64,000 bases of DNA from Symbiodinium natans (Eukaryota; Sar; Dinophyceae; Suessiales; Symbiodiniaceae). A model generated the notes under the pieces. The model ran no database searches and was not told the origin of the DNA. It was given only the letters and a program-made list of their open reading frames with translations. Shown here piece after piece: positions 12,843 through 23,880 of the stretch. Positions within the stretch are counted from its first letter, which is position 1. The number at the start of each line of letters is the position of its first letter. The translations under genes were made by a program, and so were the position numbers. The stretch covers positions 62,001-126,000 of the forward strand of contig CAJNDS010000420.1 in assembly GCA_905221605.1 (NCBI GenBank), written 5' to 3'.

Positions 12843-15180
12843 TTTATATCGATGGGGCCGGTATCTGGATAGTTTATGGTTTCCACTACAGAAATCAGGA
12901 AATGCAGTTCCCACACTGACGCCCCAAAAGAAATCAGGCCCACAATGACTAAAACCATTTGTCGGCGTGCTCCCTGAACCATCTCTCTGTCTTTCCTGGG
13001 ACGGAGATTGGCTTTTCAAAGTGCAATAGTGGTGGGCATGTCCGCACAGAAGTCTTTGGTTTCATTCGCCGCGGTTCCGAAGCTCCTTAGGCTCCTTAGG
13101 TCTTAAAAACCTCCAGTAGCATTCAAACCGGACCCCAGGCCACTGAAAACTTTGAGTTTATCGTTTATAGGGTTTAAATTCAGCATTTGGGGATTTTTGG
13201 GTGTAAGGCCCGCAATCTAACACCTTGAAGGGAAAGCGAACGCTCATGGCCGTGCGCATGGCCTTGGCCTCGTGATGCAGTGAGAAGGCGCTTCGAGTCC
13301 TCTTTCGGGGTGGCAGAAACAGAGCTCATGGGGCACAGAATCCCGCAATACCATCTGAATACCAACTGGCATATGGTACACCTTAAGGGTATATAGGGTT
13401 TGGGTATGCTTGGGTAGAAAACCTGCTGCGCAAGCGTGACGAGATTTCCATTCCTTCGCATAACAACGAAACCCGCTCATTCAGTAGAAGACAGAGCTCT
13501 ACAATAATCCTGTCAGCTTGTTAGAATGCGCATGACCCGGAGTTCCCACGTAGCTTAAGCAACTAAGCCCTATAAACCCTTGGTACATGTACGTTATCGA
13601 ATACTGTCTTCTTCCGCAAGACCTGAAGACTACCTGGCAGAGACCAGACAACTGCCACTTCAGCACGCTCCGACTCCGACGAAAGAAATCCTTCATCCGT
13701 GGGATGCCTAAGACGCGTGCAACCTTGCAGACCCAAGCTCCGAAGCCCAGGCCCCTAAACTGCCCCTAATTAAAGTACTGCAAACCTTCAAATCCTAAAC
13801 CTTTAGATCCGCAGTAGCTCCTGAGTTTCCCTCTTGCAAGGGTTGGTCGGATCGGCTCCCTCGTCGAGACCATGGCAGCATCACGGGAGGTTTGCTGAGG
13901 GCGTTCGGGCTGAGTAGCTTTTATCTTTGCAGGGTGATGGCGTGTAGTTTAGGGTTTAGGTTTATGGGTTTCGCCTGCACCTTACGCTTTGCGGTTCCGG
14001 ACTGAAGCCCGCGAGCCTGACATCTCAAAGCCCCAGATGTGCGCTAGGCGTGAAGCGAAACGACTACATGTCTGTGCCGGGAACTTGGCCTGGGTATATC
14101 GCCTCATCGAGGCTACATCCACCTTTTAAGGGATTTCTGGGATCCTTCTGGCATTTCCATAGTAGCAACAAAAGGACTAGCGGGGTAGGGTTCCCTGGAA
14201 ACAAGCACCCCAATAAGGTATCCCCCCCAAACTTAGGAAACCCCCCACTTGGCCCGAGAGAGGTTTGGGAGATCCAGGTTGAGGCACTCGGTCTCTGGGC
14301 GTTGCTTCCCAGTGCATGTCTGTTCCCAACCTGCATGGCTCTTCAACCCGTCAGGCTCTCAACTTGTCAAGGAAGCATCTTCATGTGTTCGCATTTGTTC
14401 GGTCAAACCTCACAACTTCCCAATCTCCAGCATCTTGAAGCAGCATAAAATATAAGGGACTTCTGTCCAGCCTAGTTCCGACACCCTAAGCCCTAAACTG
14501 GAAAGTGTCCCAACGATGGCATCCGCAACTGGAACCTCTAAACATTGCAAATTCCAAGATCCTCATCGGTTCTGGTCAAAGTCGGCTGGAAACAGCCCAG
14601 GTAGTGATGTGATCCCTACTCCTGTCAAGTCTACAGATGGGGTCTAAAGTTGTCAGGGGTTCACGGTTTTGTCTGCAGCCACCGACCCCACAGAAAATAT
14701 CCCAAGAAAGCCTGTACACCGGGAGTGGAGCGCGGGTGGGAGTGCTTCGTCGTTAGTGCAGGAGACTGATCCTTAGTTCAGTGTTTCTCTCCAAAATCAG
14801 GTCTTCTTGACGCTTGTGGGCGAGCTCTTGGGGATGGTGTTTAAGGCTTCATATATCAGAACGAGTCACGCTGCGCCACGCTGTGCCTACACATCTGAGC
14901 AAGCAACAAACCTTCCGTGCGGTAGCCATGGAGCGAGAATCCAGAAGGTGCTTCTGTGCCGTGAAGGGACCCCGCTTGCGACCTGAGCAGCTTAAAAGTG
15001 AAGGCTTGAGTTTTCTTGCTTTTCCATCCCTTACAACTTCTGTCAGGTAGCTGCTTGCATTGTAAGGAGCGGAGCCAATGCCACGAATGTCAGCAAGAGT
15101 CCCAGCTCTGAACTTTGTGTGCTGGTTCGCTTACTCTATCTCCAAACCCTAAAAGCAACACATAGCTGACATAGCTTTTG
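12840..15180. other. Unassigned stretch
   Basis: No exon or domain was recognised. Telomere-like strings occur near 13940-13965 (gtttagggtttagg) and near 14485. Otherwise this is ordinary unique sequence with short, low-quality open frames. Confidence 0.4.
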
Positions 15181-15185
15181 TTCAC

Positions 15186-16262
15186 ATGGGCTGCGCAGAA
15201 GTGCACTGTGAGGGCTGCGCGTTGTTGTTAGACTGTGAAACAAAGCCGCCTCGCAGTGTTGTGCTGCCCCCCCCGGGCCCGCCCCAGGGAGGGTCAGAAC
15301 AGAAAGCTTGCATGTGCTATGCCGCTATGCTCACAACCCGTGGACTGCAGAGGTTTGAGGAAACTAGGCCAATCTGGAGCCCTTTTCGCGATGAGCCTTT
15401 GTTGGCTGGGAGTGTGGGTTCGCAGCTGGGTTTGTCAGCAGGCTCCTCATCTGGCTCCGTGCAGACAGGAAGCGTGCACGGCGAGAAGAGATGTTGCGGT
15501 TCTTCTTGCTTCTCAGAAAATGCTTGGGCGTGCGATGTGAGACCGCATATTGCAGGGCCTGCGCCGACAACGTGTACGAGTTTCCAAAGCGCTTCAAACG
15601 AGAGTTATGCCTTGCCCCTGCAAGCTTGTACAGCTACATCAACCTAGACCCCTCCAACAGCCCAGGCCAAAGGTTGAGGCACCTCGCGAAGTTCGTAGCA
15701 GTCGTAGCATCTTGGGGAGCGGAGAGCCTCAGGTGCTTTCTTGAGACCGTCCTGTGTCCACTATGTCACTATGCCAGACGAGTAGGGAAGACCAAAGGGC
15801 ACCCGCGCCTGGTGAGATGCGAGCGAGCCGTCCCAAAGAGCTGGGCTTAAGACTGACTTCAATTGACGAGTGATTAGAAGGTTGAGGGACCTCAAATGGC
15901 CCGAATCGCACGGAACTCGCGTGTGGGTGCATGGCCCACATGGCCTCCGCTTCGGCTGCCAAAGCATCGCAGCTGAATGGCACTCTAAAGGTTTCCCGAC
16001 GCTGCGAGCAAAAGCAGAGAACCGCCCCTTTGATTGAAAGCGAGCTTGGGGGGCGAAGATGGGCAAAGGTTGCTTGTTGAATTTTGGGACGATGTTCGAA
16101 GCCATCTTTAGAGGGTTGGGTTGGGGTGGGTTCCCCAATTTTGCTTAAAAGTTGCGATTTTGCATGTAGGACTAGGACGGCCAGCCATGTCATGAGGGCA
16201 GCCTGGCAGTTCATTACCGATTGCTGAAGGTGCACAAGGTGAGCAAAATGCTGCTCGATCAC
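15186..16262. other. Overlapping weak open frames on both strands
   Basis: Plus-strand frames at 15186-15647 and 15491-15850 overlap each other. A 177-codon minus-strand frame occupies 16262-15729. Parts look mildly coding-like: 'FPKRFKRELCLAPASLYSYI' on plus, and the start 'MIEQHFAHLVHLQQSVMNCQ' on minus. None shows a known domain. At most one of these can be real over most of the interval, and I cannot decide which. Confidence 0.2.
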
Positions 16263-16464
16263 TGTGTGCTTCGGTCAGCCGTCTGGCTGTATCTGTGAGA
16301 GCAATAGTCGGAAGTTTCTGTCTTGTCGGTGCAGTTCATGCTGGTTGAAAGGGTCGGATATCGCAAAATCGACTTAGAGCTATTGCTTGCTGAAGCCGGC
16401 ATGTGTAGATGTGTAGATGTATGTGTGACATGGTTCTGCGTCCGTGGTCTTGTCGCGTGGCATC

Positions 16465-17287
16465 ATGGCCATGATGCTGATGCTGGCGCTCATGGCATGG
16501 AGCGCTTCTGCAGAAGTGCTCCTTGCTCCATGCCCGACCGGTCCTATGGGAGTATCCCAGCAGTATCTTGGCTTTTCAGCCCCCTTGCCTAACCTTTTGA
16601 TTTTTTGCCCGCATGTTCGACATCCAAGGTGTTTACTGGAAAGAGGATACCCCTTGGACCCAGTACTACTTGGGAAGATGGAGACAGAGCAGTCTGGCAC
16701 AAATTCAGCCGGAATGCCTGCAAACGCAGCCGATGTTGCATGCAGATGCTACAACATCTGCCAAATAAGGCTGGAGAGCCTCCGATTGAAGGTGGAGTTG
16801 CCGCCTCACTTTAGCTACGTTTTGCTGTCACCGTGCATGAGCCCCGAAACTCATGAGGCATCTCGTTTCGTCATCGGGGCCGAGGCTGGGTTGTGGATTT
16901 TCGGGTACTGAAGCCGCTGAAGCCACCTGCCACGGCTCCTGATACCAAACTGGTGTGCGCAGGAGCATCTCCACAAAGTCTCTGGTGCAGCCCCTCAAGG
17001 CCAGGATTTTTACTGCCCATGGGCCTTATGTGCCGACTGTGCCGATCTACTCGTACAGCACGCATTCCTGCAGAGGAAAGGAGATGAGCACCAAAAAGAT
17101 CACTTTGCAAAAGTTGAAGCTGTTGCCCGGTTGCCCTTCCTGGAAGCAAGCCTCCGTGGGCCCCTTGTATGCTGCGTGGTACGCTGACTTGACGACAGGT
17201 GGCTCGCGGAAAAGGCGGAAGCGAACGGCCTCCGGCCCCAACAAGAAACACCTCTCTCTACAACGGGAGAAGCAACGCCCGCCCTGA
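16465..17287 (+). CDS. Candidate secreted-protein gene (unidentified)
   Basis: The ATG at 16465 opens with 'MAMMLMLALMAWSASAEVLL', a hydrophobic core ending in a plausible signal-peptidase site after SASA. It lacks the usual basic residue near the start. The frame stays open to 16911, but the region 16625-16810 is open in more than one frame, so an exon boundary may lie there. A separate plus-strand frame, 16955-17287, ends in a basic tail containing 'GGSRKRRKRTASGPNKKH' and looks coding-like. It could be a downstream exon or a different gene. No family was recognised. The signal peptide is the only functional hint. Confidence 0.3.
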
Positions 17288-17892
17288 AGGCAACAGCAAA
17301 CAAAAAGGCGCCCTGCCGCCACAGCAAGCAAGCAGCAACGGCACAAGCACGCACTCTTACCCACTTGTTTCGATTGCTGGAGCCAGAGCATTATTTGATA
17401 TTATGATGTCTGGAGTATATACATGCTATGCCATTGCACCCGCTTGGCACCCTGCGCCGTAGTTTCCTGCGCAAGCCTCGAAGCCACATATGCACAGCGA
17501 CAGCTGGTACACTCCCAACCACAATCAACAATCAGTGCTACGCGGTTGTCGCGGCTGTTGACATGTCTGATAGTGTGCGACTTGCCTGTGTGCCCGCAAA
17601 AAATCTTGCTCTTTTCTGCAGAGTACATTCAGATACACGGTGTGGAGGTCGAACATGCATGGTTGCTTGTGGTCTGGATCGTAGCTTGCACAGTACTGGG
17701 CACATCTTCTGCGGCAGACGCTTTCTTGCGTCAGTGATAGCGATTGCCACGTCCTGCAATCAGCAGCATTGAAATGAACTCATTGCTTGCATGAAGTCGG
17801 GAAGCCTGCTTGCACTGATCTGATATTTTCCTTAGGTCGCCTTACATGTTTTGCTGGCAACGGCCCGCCTTTGACAGCTAATGCTTTTTCTG

Positions 17893-18410
17893 TCACTTCT
17901 CGCAAGCAAAAGCTAGCCGAAACAAGATATCCAGCGAGTCGCTGGTTTCGACCACAACAGCATTGAAGGACACAGCGATACCGCGTCGCACTCCAAAGTC
18001 CGCGGTGAAGGCGCGGGGCATCCGGGCATAAGCAGTCAAGGTGAACCGCTCCACCTGAACTGACAGATCTAGCCGATCTGGCAAGGAAATCGGGCACTGG
18101 CGTATCCAAGATTTGTGCCACCTGGGCAGGCTGGCCAGCTCCGAGTCCGAGGCCTGCGGAAAGGGGCAACAAACAGGCACGATGCACATCGATGCATGAT
18201 GCATCTCGGGTGGCTTTTCTTGCGTTTCTGACACGGACTGGTCATCTGGCATCTGTGATTGGGCTTCCGCTTGGCAGGATGCAGGCTCTTCGCATCGTCC
18301 TCGCCATGGGGGTGCTGCTGGCAAGTTGCCCACGCAGGTTGCGCGAGCTGCGAGGTCGTAAGCCGAGCTGGAAACAAGTGGCAGAATACTACGCATCTTC
18401 GCACTCTTGC
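17893..18410 (-). CDS. Candidate C-terminal exon, minus strand (unidentified)
   Basis: The frame opens after a pyrimidine-rich acceptor-like sequence (ctttctcacgcag on the minus strand, near 18411) and runs about 170 codons to a stop at 17893. The second half has alternating hydrophobic, beta-like character, for example 'PDRLDLSVQVERFTLTAYAR' and 'GIAVSFNAVVVETSDSLDI'. The first half is more polar and less certain. I recognise no domain. A possible first exon on the same strand at 18795-18728 starts 'MTQSTTEQRSTASSEELKQV' and lies in the duplicated block described separately. Confidence 0.35.
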
Positions 18411-18721
18411 CTGCGTGAGAAAGATTCAGGCAGAGGCGCCCACGTGCAGCTTCCAGCGTTGCAAGATGGAGAGGACCGCTTTGCCGCGCCTTCCGCCTCG
18501 TCTTGGCATGTCATCCTGCAGGACGTGCACTTGCCCTGGCCAAACGCTGGCCGCCCGTAAGCATTCAGACAGAACCGGGGCCGAAGTTTTCCACCTCACA
18601 GCAATCCTACATTTAGCCGAGGCCACCAGCTTGGCGGCGGAGCTTTTGGGCAGGCTCAAATCGAGCCGCGGTGCTTGCTTTGACTGTGGGCCTGCGCGCG
18701 TAGCTTCTCTGTGAGGCCTCA

Positions 18722-19265
18722 TCTCCATCCAGCTGGACCTGCTTAAGCTCCTCTGACGAGGCCGTGCTGCGCTGCTCTGTAGTGGACTGTGTCATTGCAA
18801 GTCATGGTATACAATGTGCCAAAGCTGTCAATACATTGCTGCTTTGGGTGAGTTCTCTGTGGCGTCTCTGGTGTTGAGCTGTCCTTCGCTCCTTGGCTTT
18901 TGCGTGTCGGCGCTCGCCGCTGCTCTCATGGCAATGTCGTACTACTCGCTGAGCCGCCAGAGTGGGGTCACATACCAAGCCCCAGCTTACGGCGGGGTTT
19001 CGAGACAAGACCCTGACAGAAACCTGTTCTCGACCGACACCTGTGGCAGGCCTCACCTAGCTCGCATCACAGGCTTTGCATTCGCTTTGACGAGGCCGGT
19101 TTACAACTGCATTTGAAGCGGAAGGACGGCAGACATAGTCAGTTAGGCATCGCCGTCAAGCTGGAGCTGCTTCAGCTCCTCTGACGAGGCCGCGTTGCGC
19201 TGCTTTGTGGTGGACTGTGTCATTGCAAGTCATGATATACAATGTGCCAAAGCTGTCAATAAGTT
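18722..19265. repeat. Duplicated block A (18722-18833 and 19152-19262)
   Basis: Two ~110-bp segments share about 85-90 percent identity by eye, including 'gtggactgtgtcattgcaag' and 'tacaatgtgccaaagctgtc'. On the minus strand both encode nearly the same short peptide, 'MTQSTT(E/K)QR', then 'ASSEELKQ(V/L)QLDGD'. This suggests a small duplicated first exon. The copies diverge immediately after GD. Confidence 0.75.
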
Positions 19266-19945
19266 TCGTTTGGCCAAGGGTGAGTGGTTGAAATCTTTTT
19301 GGGCCTGAATCTGCAGCCGAAACCGCAGGGTGACAAGGGTCTCAAGGCATGGATTCTCACTGCAATGGACATCAAAAGGATTTGCCCACATTTCCCAGCT
19401 CCGATAGCTGAGACCATGAAGTGTACGGACTAAGTCAGGGATCGTACACTAAAGCCATACAAGCCATAACCTCCCATGCAAACTCGGAATGGCGATTGCC
19501 GAGTGGGCCGAGTGTAAAGCTCGTCTTGCTTGGTGCGGTTTTGACTTCTTCCCCCAACATAGGAGAAACCCTCAAGTACAGCCGTACACCCTGAGTGAAA
19601 AGGGTCCAGGAACTTGAGCCGAGTCTGATTGTAGCTTGCATGTTGCGAGTACGTCCAGAGGCTGTGGGTCTTTGGCGCATTTCGATCATAATCCTCATGG
19701 CCAGCATGTTCGTCAGGATGGTTCGGGCTCTCAACCCCAAACCCCTACCCTCAAAACCAACCACGGACCATGAATCCTAACGCCTAAACGTTCATTTCCC
19801 TAAACCCATGAGCATCCAAGAGCTTTCCGCGCTAGGCCCTTGCCTGCATTTGGTAAGTTCCGTGCTTTGCTTTGGGTGAGTGCCCTGTGGCGTCTCTGGT
19901 ATTTAGCTGTCCTTCGCTCCTTGGCTGTTGTGTGTCGGCCCTCCC
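18836..19945. repeat. Duplicated block B (18836-18920 and 19862-19945)
   Basis: Two ~85-bp segments share 'gctttgggtgag', 'ctgtggcgtctctggt' and 'agctgtccttcgctccttgg'. The order along the DNA is A, B, A', C, B', C', so the three duplicated blocks are interleaved, not simply tandem. Confidence 0.75.
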
Positions 19946-20878
19946 CCCCTGAGCATCTCCTTTCAGCAGACATGCCCAGTTATGTTTCCACACCCTTTCT
20001 CAACATCGTGAAGCGCAAGTGTGGAGAAATGATCTCGCGGACTTCTACAAGGGTCCCTTGGATGCCACGCCAGGCACTGACACTTTCACGATCTTGACAT
20101 AGGGGTCTAGCTCGCGTTCCCAGGGGTTCAGGAGGTTTCAGTATGCCAAACTCCCACATCCCACAGCTTGGAAGGACAGCCCCTCTTTTGTGCCGGTCGA
20201 GGCCGCGGGCTGGGACGCTGGGGTTAGGGTTTTTGGCTAACCTCGTCAGTGCGGGCTTTTGGTTTAGGGGTCTTGGCAGTCGAACAGGCTTGGCCAAGGG
20301 TGAGTGGTTGAAATCTTTTTGGGCCTGAATCTGCAGCCGAAACCGCAGGGTGACAAGGGTCTCAAGGCATGGATTCTCACTGCAATGGACATCAAAAGGA
20401 TTTGCCCACATTTCCCAGCTCCGATAGCTGAGACCATGAAGTGTACGGACTAAGTCAGGGATCGTACACTAAAGCCATACAAGCCATAACCTCCCATGCA
20501 AGCTCGGAATGGCGATTGCCGAGTGGGCCGAGTGTAAAGCTCGTCTTGCTTGGTGCGGTTTTGACTTCTTCCCCCAACATAGGAGAAACCCTCAAGTACA
20601 GCCGTACACCCTGAGTGAAAAGGGTCCAGGAACTTGAGCCGAGTCTGATTGTAGCTTGCATGTTGCGAGTACGTCCAGAGGCTGTGGGTCTTTGGCGCAT
20701 TTCGATCATAATCCTCATGGCCAGCATGTTCGTCAGGATGGTTCGGGCTCTCAACCCCAAACCCCTACCCTCAAAACCAACCACGGACCATGAATCCTAA
20801 CGCCTAAACTTTCATTCCCTAAACCCACGAGCATCCAAGAGCTTTCCGCGCCAGGCCCTTGCCTGGGCATTTGGGATC
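19268..20878. repeat. Duplicated ~575-bp block C (19268-19850 and 20288-20870)
   Basis: The segment beginning 'ggccaagggtgagtggttga' recurs exactly 1,020 bp downstream. Identity is almost complete: one A/G difference is visible near 19483/20503, and a few differences cluster at the 3' end near 19788/20808. Each copy holds a 109-codon minus-strand open frame (19764-19435 and 20784-20455) that differs by one residue (Phe/Leu), and a 61-codon plus-strand frame. I do not recognise either product. The near-identity points to a recent duplication or gene conversion. Confidence 0.9.
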
Positions 20879-20879
20879 C

Positions 20880-21830
20880 TCCAGGCTGAGGCCCGGCGTT
20901 TCAAAACGGGGTTCTCTAGAAGACGGCAAGGATGGCAAACTGAAAAATGTCTTGAAATCAGTGCCTTCAGCAATCTCCCTCTTAGTGCGATCCGGTTCTA
21001 CATCCGGCAAGAGCAACCCCAACCCCCACAGCCCTGAAATGCCTGGGAATCGGTCGGGTTGCGGGTTTATACGAGTTTGGTGTTTCCGTTCCTGCCTTGG
21101 ATCAGGAAGTCATCCCCCCTTTCGGCTGTAAAGCTCTCTTGCTGACGATGTGCTGTCTACCCGAGCCCCGTCAACCTTTCGACCCGAAAGCGTCGAAACC
21201 CCATTGATGGTGGCTTGCTGTGCATGTTTGGAAGATTGCGGGCTCCTTTGCCAAGGAGCCTTGGGCCCGTGGCTCCTGGGACGTTTTAGGGGCTTCTGCA
21301 TTCCATCTGCTGCACTAGACATGCTAAGCTGCTAAGCCCCCCCCCCCGCCCGCCAGCGAGCTGGCCTTCAGGACTTAAGGAACTAAAGCGCACGCGTCCC
21401 GCTCTCTATCCATCGGCAACTTTGCTGCGGGAATACATGCGTGGTTCAAGCCAAACATTGAAATCCCAAACCCAGGAGACCTAACGCAACGCGCTGCGGG
21501 AAGGAGCGATCCAGGTTTAGAATCTGCATGGTTTCAGGAGTTCAAAGTCAGGACTCTTTAGACTTTCATCAGAGCCGACTATGAACGGATTGAATGTCAG
21601 CTGACTCCATCCCCGAAGGCTGAGATCGAGGGCGGGAGCGAGGAGGACGACCATGACACCTGTGGTGACGAGGACTTCGACTTGTGAGTACAGACGTCAC
21701 CATAGGGTTTAGGTTGGCGTCTGAAGTTCCTTTGGATGCCAAAGTTTAACAGGGGAAGAGGCAGAGCATGGCAGGGCCACACAGACTCCAAGATAGCCAA
21801 GAAGCCAACCAGAGAGTCCTCCGCACAGTG
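20880..21830. other. Unassigned stretch
   Basis: No exon was recognised. A short C run lies near 21336-21345. Confidence 0.4.
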
Positions 21831-21836
21831 TAACCT

Positions 21837-22280
21837 TTGCTTAGCAGGAAACCCTCGTTTGGGTGCCGCTGTTATGCTTGGAAATGCAGTCGAAACTACT
21901 CAGTGCCCAAATGCCCCAAATCCGAAACTGAATTCTGCACTTGTTGCTGGTCCTCCAAACTCCAAAAACCCTTCTTCCAGCACAAGCACGACTTCCCAAG
22001 AACTTCCCGAGCCTTGATAGCAGCTCTGAAAAAGGAGTCGTGGCATTCCGAGTCGGACCAATCGGAGGCTTTTGTTTGGTGGTTGGGGACGGTTCCGAGT
22101 CTTTTTCGGCGTAAGGAGAGAAGACACTCATGACTATTGTTGAGCTCCGGAGCCAAAAGCTGAGTGCCAAAGTCCATCAGATGGGTTTTCTCTTTTTCGG
22201 GAGCGTCGCGGTTTGGGAGAATCGGGCTTCGAGCTTGAGCTGGCATTGGCTCGTTTGCGAACTTTGAACTGACCCCCAAG
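21837..22280. other. Coding-like segment, strand unresolved
   Basis: On plus (21837-22133), an open frame has cysteines spaced like a small zinc-binding module ('CRCYAWKCSRNYSVPKCPKS', then 'CTCCW') followed by a Trp-rich tail. On minus (22279-21896), a 127-codon frame contains 'ASDWSDSECHDSFFRAAIKA'. Both look plausible and overlap almost fully, so only one can be a gene. No family was recognised for either. Confidence 0.25.
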
Positions 22281-22969
22281 TCCCCTAACTGCTCCTAAGT
22301 GGCTAAGGGCACCTCGGCATGAACCCACAACAGCCGGCCCTTCACGGACTCGCGCAGGGTTTGGCAGGAAAGCACAGCTTTCCATGCTTGCCTTGAGGAG
22401 CTGCTGCTGCCACCGGGAATGTGCGACTTTCCCGAAGCCGGGAGCTGAGGATCCCGAATGCTCTATGGCACTCTATGGGGTTCGTGTTGAGGGTTTTGGC
22501 TTGCATGCTAATCAGCAAATCAGTGTCTGCAGGCCTTGGGGTCTGGGGCTTGCGCGTCCACACGGTGATTCATATTAATGGGGAATTAGTTGGAGAAGCA
22601 GCTCGCTAACGCAATGCGATGCTTCTATGCCTGGCGGGGTCAGCCCCAGAGCTATGTCTCATCCCGTGCGTGCCTTTCGCGATGAGTGTTCATGAATCGA
22701 TTCGGTAAGGCCGCTCGAATTCTTCCTCTAATGCCTGTCAGGGAAAGTCGATTACGAAACGGCATCGGCAGTGCAGTGCATGCAAGCTGAGGAGGTCGAG
22801 ACGTACTCCTGCAGTGTGCGGGGCTTGGAAGTCTAGGCAGGGCTGTTATCTTGTGGGTGGCTTTGTTAAGAGAAAGAATGCGTGAAGACTCCACACGCCT
22901 GGATGAGCTCGGATCGATTACATGCTCGAGCGTGGGCCGAAACCTGGGTGGATAAATGTGAATAATGGG

Positions 22970-23463
22970 TCAGACCCTATGGCGATGATGAATCTCGAAG
23001 GCTTGCCAGAGGTGTGGCCGTTGGGTGCCTTCAGGTTCCTTCTTGACCGCTTCCATCCGGGCTTCGGTTGACACGCGAGTAGAGGTTTTGGTAGGGTCCA
23101 TGGTAGTCGGAGACATCATCCTACTGCACAGGGCTTCGTGAGCGCTGACTCCTACCCGAAAACGGACGTCCATCCTTGAGCCAGCCTCAGCCCAGGCCGG
23201 AGTCGTCTTCTGCCTGTGACACAACGCTCAGCCTTTCGAACGCACTGTGGCTGTGGTCTCACGTGGCAGCTGGCTGCGCATGCTTCATCTTCTCTGGAAT
23301 ATCGCAAAAGCACGATTTTTGCGGTCGCTTGTGCGTGCTTCTTCATTCTGCGGCTTCGGTTCGCAGAACTTCTTAGCTTCAAATCTATAGTTTCAATGCC
23401 GAGAACATCGGGGTGCCGCACGTATACGCCCAAAAATCTATATAAGCGTACAGACGTGCTCAA
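22970..23463 (-). CDS. Candidate minus-strand gene (unidentified), divergent from the VWA-kinase gene
   Basis: A frame starting at 23463 ('MSTSVRLYRFLGVYVRHPDV') contains a basic helical stretch ('LKLRSSANRSRRMKKHAQAT'). A second frame, 23224-22970, contains 'GSRMDVRFRVGVSAHEALCS' and 'EARMEAVKKEPEGTQRPHL' before its stop. Joining them needs a short intron or frame change near 23220. No domain is recognised. The start lies about 420 bp from the first codon of the plus-strand VWA-kinase gene, so the two would be divergently transcribed. Confidence 0.3.
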
Positions 23464-23880
23464 GCTACAAGAAATGCCAACCCCAAATTCCGATGACCCA
23501 CGCCCTAGGCCCTTTGGCGGCGTTTTCTTCCTGCATGAGATCTCTGAGAGATGTCACTCTGCCACCCCCGTGGGCGAAGCATAAGTAGCTTCGCCTTGAC
23601 CACCTTGATAGTAGTGTAATCTCACCGCCTGACATTCCTGCGATGTGGATGTGTCCCAGCTGCGTAGGAGGGGCAACAAAGTCCCAGCCAAATCACGGCT
23701 GCGCACATGGGCTTCGAGACTTTGCGCCTCCTGAAAAAAGCCTCCTTGCCAGGGCGCAATCGGCTTTCTCCTGCAGCAACCTCACATGGCAATGGATGCA
23801 ATTTAGTTTCGTCAATCGCCCAGACTTTGTAACCCAGACCGCTGCAATGAACGGCTTGCAGCGGGGAAGTAGAGGCTCGG

